NCBI GenBank assembly: GCA_910586835.1
Contig: CAJUJU010000064.1
Coordinates: 1-21,179 of the forward strand
Length of the DNA stretch: 21,179 nt
DNA from: an uncultured Acetatifactor sp.
GTDB taxonomy: Bacteria > Bacillota > Clostridia > Lachnospirales > Lachnospiraceae
Direction of reading: 5' to 3'
In this document: piece after piece, positions 15,101 through 20,309 of the stretch
Numbering within the stretch: the first letter of the stretch is position 1
Layout of the letters: each line of letters opens with the position of its first letter
The notes under the pieces: model-generated
What the model saw: the letters and a program-made list of their open reading frames with translations, nothing else
What the model was told of the DNA's origin: nothing
The model's database searches: none
Made by a program: the position numbers and the translations under genes

Positions 15101-16588
15101 CTTACCGATGAACGCTATGTGGTGCTGACCGCCCATGTAAAGAGCAGTTCTACGATACAGACCGGCTGGGATCAGCAGCTTATGCTTGGTGTCAGCGGAA
15201 CAGATGCCGGGAATGCGTGGAATAATTATGCACTGCAGATATTTTCGATGGCGGATGGAAATCAGAACTATGTGATTCAAAACAAAGGTGACAGTCAGGC
15301 AAACGGAGTAAAGATACCAAGGCTTCAAAGCGCTCCAAGTATGAACGCCATGTTTACCGATACAGGTATGGATGTTATGTTGGTGAGATATGGAGAGACG
15401 GTTTACCTGTTCCAGAACAGCGGCGGAGGCTGGATATTGATGGGGCGCATGGCGGTTCCTTTGGATCAGCCTACACAATTGACGGCTTACGCTTATAAGA
15501 TGGACGTCACTATGACAAAATGTGAGGTGACAGTGGGAATGGATGCGGCTCTTGCGGCGGTAATGGAAGCCTACAGCGGAAGAAACAATCTGGCACTGTC
15601 CGACAGCTGCGGCTGGTTTGTGCCGGACAGCGAAAGCTGGATGCTGGAAGGCCGACTGGTAATTCCGGATTATACAGGGCTTAGCAGTGAAAAGCGTGTG
15701 TATGTTGGAGCGGATGGTTGGGGCCAGTGTATTGCTGTGATATGTAAGCCGAATGCAGTAGTAAAAGGTCAAAACCTGAGTAATTGGTCAGAGAAGCTGA
15801 TTGATCCGGCTCTTGCACAGCAAATGGCGGGAGACGGAATGTATGTGAGATGGCTCTATAAAGATGGGAAGATTTCCCTGTCTGTCAGTGCGGACGGGAT
15901 GAATTGGACTGAGGCAGGGGAAAATTCCGGTATATCGGGTTCCAAGCCGTGCTTTATCCTTGCCGAAACATCAGCCACGCTGAAAAATGCAAAAGTAACT
16001 CTGAATCCGGGAGTGCTCACAGGCCGGATGATAAGCCTGACGAATGAGGATCCGGAAGCCAGTGAGGAAGTAAGTGCCGACGGGGAAATCCCTGAGGATC
16101 CGGAAGCCAGTGAGGAAGTAAGTGCCGACGGGGAAATTCCTGAGGATCCGGAAGCCAATGAGGAAGTAAGTGCCGACGGGGAAATCTCTGAGGATCCGGA
16201 AGCCAGTGAGGAAGTAAGTGCCGACGGGGAAATTCCTGAGGACACGGAAGCCAATGAGGAAGTAAGTGCCGACGGGGAAATCCCTGAGGACACGGAAGCC
16301 AATGAGGAAGTAAGTGCCGGCGGGGAAATCCCTGAGGACACGGAAGCAGGCGAGAGTGAGAGCCAGGACGAGACGGCTGAGGATCCGGAAGCCGACGCCT
16401 ATGACGGAAGTGTCGGTAAGAAGGAAGCGGATCAGGCTGGGAACGGCAGGAGCACAGCTCTGTACGGGAACCTGAAATGGGAGAAAGTGAAAGCGAATCG
16501 CGGCGTACTGTTAAGCGACAGGAGTGATAGTGGCATGAAATCTGCTGCAAACCGCAAAAAATCCCTGCTGGAGACTGCGCACAGGTAA
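9176..16588 (+). CDS. Giant multi-modular surface lipoprotein, probable glycan-binding protein
   Basis: ATG 9176 (2470 residues) follows AGGAG by 4 bases; ATG 9182 is also possible. The lipobox is LCAC, cysteine 31. Next comes a calcium-loop-like D54KDKDGIDN, then a CBM9/DOMON-like domain (about 71-275, FDGKLDESFW), a carboxypeptidase-regulatory-like domain (about 346-425, SGTVLDEDKNAV), and two related beta-sandwich modules (about 439-624 and 636-820). From about 838 two module types alternate as A B B A B A B A B. Type A reads like YVVLTAHV, WDQQLQLGVSG, IMLVRYGETAYLF. Type B reads like SWMLEGRLVIPDY, GDGMYVRWIY, LSLWVSADG.NWT. Both resemble concanavalin/LamG or DUF1349-type sandwiches (inference). 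Acidic 16-residue repeats start at 2291, then a basic tail ends without LPXTG or membrane segment. No catalytic domain is seen. Between a GH43-like lipoprotein and cytoplasmic glycosidases, it probably captures glycan at the surface. Confidence 0.85.
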   Translation: MNMKRRNEKWRLRNLLTLCLAFLAMAFLCACSETSEEDSPVILEEEWEFEQYTDKDKDGIDNRYVSQDPAVTFDGKLDESFWADQRWLEVDSLVDENVHVRMTSYYGTDGLYMAFDVDDVGVFYSNRRSAALNSGIQLYLSSMSGATDINDHAYEIMLTAGGKVQVNQFRNGSYIAGPGTVRTAIQTKGELNTVDCKGYTMEVYIDYGMLDDDHEEFYASPAIVRSMSESGSDRQWYWFGQELIGSSWTAANTWWQFNDKGLFAHDVIFACGEGGRLEGKDHAYDGKSYTFRILPDEGSYAESITVNGEDVSEDLYYEGGAACYMAYHVAEDLRVEASFAKLPEELMTVSGTVLDEDKNAVTSACAWAVYRGFSQKLTPDGEGAFEEEIPAVEGIQVMAEAEGYISAYAAARRDRKLSMVLCENYFGYHEETGWGPINENTWDLSKLYRGQVSLGNPDIEAGLVNSRIYSDSVYASANITLPQAKGKDSRAGFVFRDENGASVFIALTMNGEVNEYNPGGTISYSLNIISVKDWKWSWNSQGIMGDLTDSQKTVMQLADSDKGVPFAVHYSKGVFDIWVNGEQIAYAVTAIDADGNPTFGSGGPKVAVGIQSWLSPAVYRNLEFDGRRPYRKGGNDGWDMSRLDEGTARSTTTGWMVKAEMTGEYQNEICISANITLPPVPGKDTRSGFFFENSRGDNVMVALAMKYEKNDYNTEGKLRYELEFISKSGTNWRAAGGIDNISGWEGIREAASSEEGVPVTVYVKDGRFTVGIDGYEAAVDAYPVDEEGKELFAGDTAFKTSLMTAGYKSVYTKITLGSQRPSLKSRMMIREGYSPYIRYVCMSMRLKATVPVDHSGWVNTMVIGVSGSSAWNNYAFQLVYGNSPTTNLVKLNDGKEGSYEGIWIPQHQTVGNPGLERLFAEEGIPVRVVRMNTVAYLLADMGKGFEIIGIMGIPEKEQTEFSVYDGNTPFEILDLKIDSGLEAACGALQNANVTVNQDKSWRFPMADSDWTIEGLLVMPGCASFQEDKRFYVGADGWEKCIAIDCVNGAVKGQLLSNWTEKPIGASQASRLPGEGLYVRWVCEDGLLSLWTSEDKKNWVYVLDTQLESSGGINMMAQTASYLFGMTILPKAEYPGAVYDGTGMVQLDSHLSWLIPEKSEQWMLEGRLVIPNYKTYNDMRVYAGADNWNQCIAIDCKDGHAKGQELNGWGEGRIDDKLAALLEREGLYVRWIYRNNVLSLWVSADGRDWNHVCDNTAMEGGKTNIRLQAQMPATLKSVRVTQNPPVMEENEEPEDPNVLKLRHDEACREILPGAVDASERYVVLTAHVQSGSAMQTGWDQQLQLGVSGRSAWSNYGVQVFSMADSQAKVNKVKTNKEENPDVGAALPQLQDAPGMEAMFTEDGLDIMLVRYNRIAYLFQKQNGRWIVMGRLAVPESEPTQLTAYVYGMDVTMTERRVETGQTAALAAVMEAYNGSNDLALSDSCGWVAPAGSESWMLEGRLVIPDYGVLNDQRVYVGSNGWSQCVAVDCVGGMVKSQNLSDWSEKGLEDSMAAQLAGDGMHVRWIYTNNAVTLWVSGDKTNWTKTVSNDSMSGGTDVYILAQMPAVLKGARVTLTPEVPDEPEVPADPGTLELKSGEPNQVIRSDLDLSAEQYVMLTAHVRSSSAIQAGWDQQLQLGVSGDSAWSNYGLQIFSLADETANKNYVKQNQDPNGDGVTTANGIKIPQVQDAPDMRAMFAADGLDIMLVRYGETAYLFQNSGGVWMLMGRMAVPSDQPTKLTAYVYGMDVTMTGCEVKTGETEVLAALMEAYNGSNDLALSDRCGWFVPVGSESWMLEGRLVIPDYGVLDDQRVYVGSNGWDQCVAVDCVGGGAKGQSLSNWSEKKIEDSLAAQLAGDGMYVRWICTNNILTLWASGDGTNWTKTVSNEALSGGTDVYIQAQMPAVLKEANVTLTPEVPETVLEIKDGEACREIPSEVSLTDERYVVLTAHVKSSSTIQTGWDQQLMLGVSGTDAGNAWNNYALQIFSMADGNQNYVIQNKGDSQANGVKIPRLQSAPSMNAMFTDTGMDVMLVRYGETVYLFQNSGGGWILMGRMAVPLDQPTQLTAYAYKMDVTMTKCEVTVGMDAALAAVMEAYSGRNNLALSDSCGWFVPDSESWMLEGRLVIPDYTGLSSEKRVYVGADGWGQCIAVICKPNAVVKGQNLSNWSEKLIDPALAQQMAGDGMYVRWLYKDGKISLSVSADGMNWTEAGENSGISGSKPCFILAETSATLKNAKVTLNPGVLTGRMISLTNEDPEASEEVSADGEIPEDPEASEEVSADGEIPEDPEANEEVSADGEISEDPEASEEVSADGEIPEDTEANEEVSADGEIPEDTEANEEVSAGGEIPEDTEAGESESQDETAEDPEADAYDGSVGKKEADQAGNGRSTALYGNLKWEKVKANRGVLLSDRSDSGMKSAANRKKSLLETAHR
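13130..16010 (+). repeat. Three tandem ~1-kb A+B module repeats in the giant gene
   Basis: Type-A modules begin near 13130, 14126 and 15113, offsets of 996 and 987 bases, each followed by a type-B module (near 13600, 14608 and 15590). DNA similarity is high: 13642-13699 and 14653-14710 are identical over 58 bases, offset 1011. Earlier, more divergent modules of the same kinds lie at about 11689 (A), 12160 (B) and 12610 (B). This indicates recent in-frame duplication. Confidence 0.85.
16046..16333 (+). repeat. Six tandem 48-bp repeats encoding acidic 16-residue units
   Basis: Six consecutive 48-base units start at 16046, 16094, 16142, 16190, 16238 and 16286, with a partial seventh from 16334. 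Each encodes a variant of EDPEASEEVSADGEIP (EDT or EAN or GGE in some). The unit is a multiple of three, so copy-number change keeps the frame. The product would be a flexible acidic, disordered linker in the giant lipoprotein. There are no spacers between units, so it is not a CRISPR array. Confidence 0.95.
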
Positions 16589-16607
16589 AGAAAAACAATG
16601 ACGGAAT

Positions 16608-16665
16608 AACCGTATCCTTTGTCACGGACAGTGGTATAAAGCCGAAGGAAAGGATACGGTTTTTT
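16608..16665 (+). terminator. Terminator between the giant gene and the GH20 gene
   Basis: AACCGTATCCTTT (16608-16620) pairs perfectly over 13 bases with AAAGGATACGGTT (16649-16661), leaving a 28-base loop and a run of six T (16660-16665). It lies 20 bases after the giant gene stop and 22 bases before the GH20 start. With no clear promoter in between, it probably gives partial termination within one operon, with less transcript for the cytoplasmic enzymes. Confidence 0.85.
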
Positions 16666-16686
16666 CTGATAAAGGAAAGGGTAATC

Positions 16687-18291
16687 ATGAATTTGAAACG
16701 ACTGGGAACGATGATCGATTGCTCGCGCAACGCGGTCATGAACCCCGGAACCGTCCGGAGGTGGATAGATTTGACGGCGGATATGGGGTATAATATGCTG
16801 ATGCTGTATACGGAAGATACTTATGAGCTGGAAGGAGAGCCCTATTTTGGTTACGGCCGAGGACATTACAGCCGGGAAGAGCTGAAAGCCCTGGACAGCT
16901 ATGCGGCAGGAAAGGGTATGGAGCTGATTCCCTGTATCCAGACACTGGCGCATCTGAACACGGTCAAGCGTTGGCCGGTGTATAAAGACTGTTTTGATAT
17001 TGACGATATTTTGCTGGCTGAGGATGAGGAGGTCTATCGTCTCATCGACAAGATGTTTGATTCCGTAACCTCCTGTTTTACCTCGAGAGTCGTACATATC
17101 GGTATGGACGAGGCTTTCCGTGTGGGAAGAGGACGCTTTTACGACAAGCATGGGGACAGGAACCGCACCGGGATTCTGCTGAATCATCTGTCGCGGGTGG
17201 CGGAGATTGGCCGTCGATACGGATTAAGGCTCTGTATGTGGTCGGACATGTTTTTCCGTCTGGCAGGCGGCGATTACTATAATCCGGGGGCGGAGCTGTG
17301 CGAAACTGTCAGAGAACAGATTCCTGAAAATGTGGAGTTGATCTACTGGGATTATTATCATAAGGACATCGGCCATTACCGTGATATGCTGGAAGCCCAT
17401 AAGAAGCTGGGGGAGGAAATCTGGTTTGCGGGGGGCAGCTGGACCTGGACGGGGTTTGCGCCTCATAACGCCATCAGTATCCGAAATACAAAGGCGGCGC
17501 TGACAGCCTGCGGGGAAAAAGAAACAGCCAATGTCTTTCTGACCCTGTGGGGGGATAACGGCGGCGAATGTTCGCGTTTCAGCGTTCTGCCTGCTCTGTT
17601 TTATGCAGCAGAGGCAGCGGGAGGCAACAATGCCGAGAATGTAATACGGGAACGTTTTGCGCAAAAATATGAGGTCTCCTGGGAGGACTTTATGTTGTTG
17701 GATCTGCCGGACAGTCCAAACGGCAGCCAGGAAGAAGTTATTAATAGTGAAAAATATCTGCTTTACCAGGATCCGTTCTGCGGACTTTTAGATTCCACGC
17801 TGAACGGTACGGAGGGAGAGTCCTTTGCCCGATGTGCAGCGCGGCTTCGCGCCGTGGAAAAAACGGGACAGTTTCGTTGTCTTTTTGAAACTCAGGCAGC
17901 GCTCTGCGAGCTGCTTGCCGTGAAAGCGGATTTGGGGAGCCGGACCAGGGAGGCATATGCTTCCGGGGATCCGCTCCTGCTTTCCGGCGTGATTGCCCTA
18001 TATCAGTCTGCGGAGGAGAGGCTTGATGTTTTTTACGATTGCTTTGAGAGACAGTGGGAACAGGAAAACAAAGGTCAGGGCTTTGAGGTACAGGATATTC
18101 GCCTGGGAGGACTGAGGCAGAGGCTGCGGCATTGCCGCAGACAGTTGGAGCGATATGCGGCGGGAGAAATCGGGCAGATCGATGAGCTGGAAGAAAAACT
18201 GCTGGATTTCCAGGGACAGGACGAAAGGTTTGGAGAGAAGGCGGTTTACCTGAATGTTTGGAGCGAGATGGTGACGCCAAATATTCTGTGA
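16687..18291 (+). CDS. GH20-family beta-N-acetylhexosaminidase-like glycosidase, cytoplasmic
   Basis: The protein has 534 residues from ATG 16687 with AAAGGAAAGGG upstream. No signal peptide is seen, so it should act in the cytoplasm. The TIM barrel begins at once (DLTADMGYNMLMLYTEDTYEL, then ELIPCIQTLAHLNTVKRW). VVHIGMDEAF carries the GH20 catalytic aspartate-glutamate pair, D141 and E142; the glutamate is the general acid, the aspartate orients the substrate acetamido group. LCMWSDMFFR, SWTWTGFAPHN and LTLWGDNGGECS fit aromatic and acidic active-site loops. There is no separate N-terminal GH20b domain; the C-terminal 180 residues are helical (YQSAEERLDVFYDCFERQWEQEN). Such single-chain intracellular GH20 proteins remove terminal beta-linked HexNAc from imported oligosaccharides. 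Exact sugar specificity is unknown. The GH3 gene follows after 41 bases. Confidence 0.87.
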   Translation: MNLKRLGTMIDCSRNAVMNPGTVRRWIDLTADMGYNMLMLYTEDTYELEGEPYFGYGRGHYSREELKALDSYAAGKGMELIPCIQTLAHLNTVKRWPVYKDCFDIDDILLAEDEEVYRLIDKMFDSVTSCFTSRVVHIGMDEAFRVGRGRFYDKHGDRNRTGILLNHLSRVAEIGRRYGLRLCMWSDMFFRLAGGDYYNPGAELCETVREQIPENVELIYWDYYHKDIGHYRDMLEAHKKLGEEIWFAGGSWTWTGFAPHNAISIRNTKAALTACGEKETANVFLTLWGDNGGECSRFSVLPALFYAAEAAGGNNAENVIRERFAQKYEVSWEDFMLLDLPDSPNGSQEEVINSEKYLLYQDPFCGLLDSTLNGTEGESFARCAARLRAVEKTGQFRCLFETQAALCELLAVKADLGSRTREAYASGDPLLLSGVIALYQSAEERLDVFYDCFERQWEQENKGQGFEVQDIRLGGLRQRLRHCRRQLERYAAGEIGQIDELEEKLLDFQGQDERFGEKAVYLNVWSEMVTPNIL

Positions 18292-18300
18292 CAGGAAAAA

Positions 18301-18320
18301 GTGTGCGCCAAAGTGCACAT
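18301..18320 (+). other. Intercistronic hairpin abutting the GH3 ribosome binding site
   Basis: GTGTGC (18301-18306) pairs with GCACAT (18315-18320, one G-U pair) around GCCAAAGT, and the AGGGG ribosome binding site starts at the next base. The layout matches the hairpins at 6361 and 7351; the segment GCGCCAA is shared with the 6361 one. Confidence 0.5.
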
Positions 18321-18332
18321 AGGGGTATGATT

Positions 18333-20276
18333 ATGGAATTAATAAAGGAAGAGAAGCTGCGGCTGATTATGGGCCGCGACTGGTGGGAGACGGACTCCCT
18401 GGACGGTAAGATCGGCAAAATCAAGGTCAGCGACGGCCCCTCTGGACTGCGTTGTATGAGTGTGACGGACAGTTGGGAAAATGCCAGTATTTATCCAGCA
18501 GTGGCTTATCCATGCTACACCATGGCAGCGCAAACCTGGAATCCGCAGCTGGTAAAGAAAATGGGCCGGGCCATTGCGGACGATTGTATGGATCATGACG
18601 TGGATGTGCTGCTGGGTCCCGGAATCAATATTAAGCGTACGCCTTTGTGCGGCCGTAATTTCGAGTATTTCAGCGAAGATCCTTATCTTGCCGGCGTTTT
18701 TGGCAGAGCTGTCATTGAGGGTGTTCAGGAAGGGCATGTAGGAACCTCGCTCAAGCATTTCTGTTGCAATAACCGGGAGTTTTCACGCTATTGGCTGTCC
18801 TCGGAGGTGGACGAGAGGACATTGCGGGAAATTTATCTGCGTCCTTTTGAAATTGCGCTGGAGGCAAAGCCCTGGACGGTGATGTGCTCCTATAATCTGG
18901 TGAATGGTGAACGAATGTCGGAGAATAAGACGCTTTACAACCTGCTGCGGGAAGAGATGGGATTTGACGGAGTGATTGTCTCTGACTGGGAAGCGGTACA
19001 GGATCCCAGGGCAAGCCTCCACGCGGGCCTTGATTTGGAAATGCCTTATAATGAAACGCATGCCAGGAAAATGAAGGAGCTTCTGGCCGCAGGAGAGTTG
19101 GATGAAAGCTGTCTTGACGAAAGCGCAGACCGTATCATCCGCCTTACCGAAAAGGCAGGGCGGGAGAAAGTATTGCGGAGAAATTGCTACACCATAGAAG
19201 AAAGGATCGCTTTGTCGCAGCAGGTGGAAGAGGAAGCAATTGTCCTTTTGAAGAACGACGGTGTCCTGCCGCTTTCGCAGGAGAAGGTTTATATCACCGG
19301 TGCGCCTGCCGTCAGATATTTTCACGGCGGCGGCAGCAGTGCCGTAGTGCCGAACCGCGCTGTCATGACACTGGAGGAAGCGCTGAGGGAGGAAGGAATT
19401 TCCGCATATTATTCCCACAGCGTAGAAGAGTTTAAGGGCTCTCTGCCGGTGATCGGCAATGTAAAAAAGGCCTGCCAGAACAGTAAGGCTGCGGATGTGA
19501 CTGTCTTTGCCGTGGGAACAGGGGAAGGCATGGAGGTGGAGGGCTGTGACAGGCAGGATCTGTCCCTGAGCCAGGATGATCTGCGGGTGCTGCAGTATTT
19601 GAGAAAACATGCCGGAAAGCTGGTTGTGGTGGTGTATGCCGGCTGTGTGGTGGATTTGAGAAAGGTGCATGAGCTGGCGGACGCGGTAGTTCTGGCCGGT
19701 TTCGGCGGCCAGTGTGTAAATCAGGCCGTTGCGGGAGTGCTGTCAGGCAGAGTGAATCCATCCGGGCGGTTGACAGAAACCTGGGTCTGTTGTCCGGAGG
19801 ATGTGCCTGCGGAGCGCTCTTATCGGGACGAAGCCGTACTGAGATATGAGGAGGGTCTTGACGTAGGCTACCGATACTTTGAGAGCAGAAAGCTTCCGGT
19901 ACAGTATCCATTTGGTTTTGGGCTTTCTTATACCACGTTTGACTGGACCGATATGGAGGCGGAGGTTCTGAATCATACCGTTTCGGTGCATCTGACGGTG
20001 AAAAATACCGGGAACCGTGACGGCATGGAAGTGGTTCAGCTCTATGTCAGCCAGCCGGGACAGAAGGTATACCGGCCTCTTCGGGAGCTGAAAGCTTTCG
20101 CCAAGGTATTTGTGAAAGCCCATGAGGAGACACGGGTGACACTTAATCTAATTGAGGATGCTTTTTCCTACTATGCAGTGGAAGAGGGAGCCTGGGTGAT
20201 GGATGGAGGGAATTACTGTCTGGAGGCAGGAAAGAATGTACATGAAATTATGTTGACAAAAGAGATCGGACTGTAA
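18333..20276 (+). CDS. GH3-family beta-glycosidase, cytoplasmic
   Basis: ATG 18333 is preferred (647 residues) because AGGGG lies about 7 bases upstream; ATG 18327 would touch it. No signal peptide is present. The N-terminal barrel has SDGPSGLRCM, VLLGPGINIKRTPLCGRNFEYFSEDPYLAG, GTSLKHFCCNNRE and the nucleophile motif GVIVSDWEAV with D218. The second alpha/beta domain shows EEAIVLLKNDGVLPL, the GGGSSAVVP loop and EGCDRQDLSLS, the usual place of the acid/base region. A fibronectin-III-like domain closes the protein (SVHLTVKNTGNRDGMEVVQLYVSQP). This is the standard three-domain beta-glucosidase/beta-xylosidase layout, without a PA14 insert. It probably cleaves terminal beta-linked sugars from imported oligosaccharides alongside the GH20 enzyme. 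The GH3 family has broad specificity, so the exact sugar is not assigned. Confidence 0.93.
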   Translation: MELIKEEKLRLIMGRDWWETDSLDGKIGKIKVSDGPSGLRCMSVTDSWENASIYPAVAYPCYTMAAQTWNPQLVKKMGRAIADDCMDHDVDVLLGPGINIKRTPLCGRNFEYFSEDPYLAGVFGRAVIEGVQEGHVGTSLKHFCCNNREFSRYWLSSEVDERTLREIYLRPFEIALEAKPWTVMCSYNLVNGERMSENKTLYNLLREEMGFDGVIVSDWEAVQDPRASLHAGLDLEMPYNETHARKMKELLAAGELDESCLDESADRIIRLTEKAGREKVLRRNCYTIEERIALSQQVEEEAIVLLKNDGVLPLSQEKVYITGAPAVRYFHGGGSSAVVPNRAVMTLEEALREEGISAYYSHSVEEFKGSLPVIGNVKKACQNSKAADVTVFAVGTGEGMEVEGCDRQDLSLSQDDLRVLQYLRKHAGKLVVVVYAGCVVDLRKVHELADAVVLAGFGGQCVNQAVAGVLSGRVNPSGRLTETWVCCPEDVPAERSYRDEAVLRYEEGLDVGYRYFESRKLPVQYPFGFGLSYTTFDWTDMEAEVLNHTVSVHLTVKNTGNRDGMEVVQLYVSQPGQKVYRPLRELKAFAKVFVKAHEETRVTLNLIEDAFSYYAVEEGAWVMDGGNYCLEAGKNVHEIMLTKEIGL

Positions 20277-20309
20277 GAAGGATAGCGGGCAGGATAAAGG
20301 AGCATGCTT

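Noticed and set aside
14942..15772. 276-codon open frame on the minus strand
   Set aside because: It is antisense to the A and B modules of the giant gene, without recognisable motif; a shadow frame.
16046..16351. Possible CRISPR array
   Set aside because: Units are directly adjacent with no unique spacers, are in frame with the coding sequence and encode an acidic linker; no cas genes are near.
16380..16588. LPXTG sorting signal in another frame at the end of the giant gene
   Set aside because: Neighbouring frames were read: one stops soon after RIRLGTAGAQLCTGT and the other stops almost at once; neither holds LPXTG or a membrane segment.
15856..16739. Repetitive minus-strand frames over the 48-bp repeats
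   Set aside because: Their regularity only mirrors the acidic repeat on the + strand; the lipoprotein frame is continuous through it and is the real one.
18258..18332. Earlier in-frame start for the GH3 gene
   Set aside because: It overlaps the end of the GH20 gene; ATG 18333 has a well-placed AGGGG.
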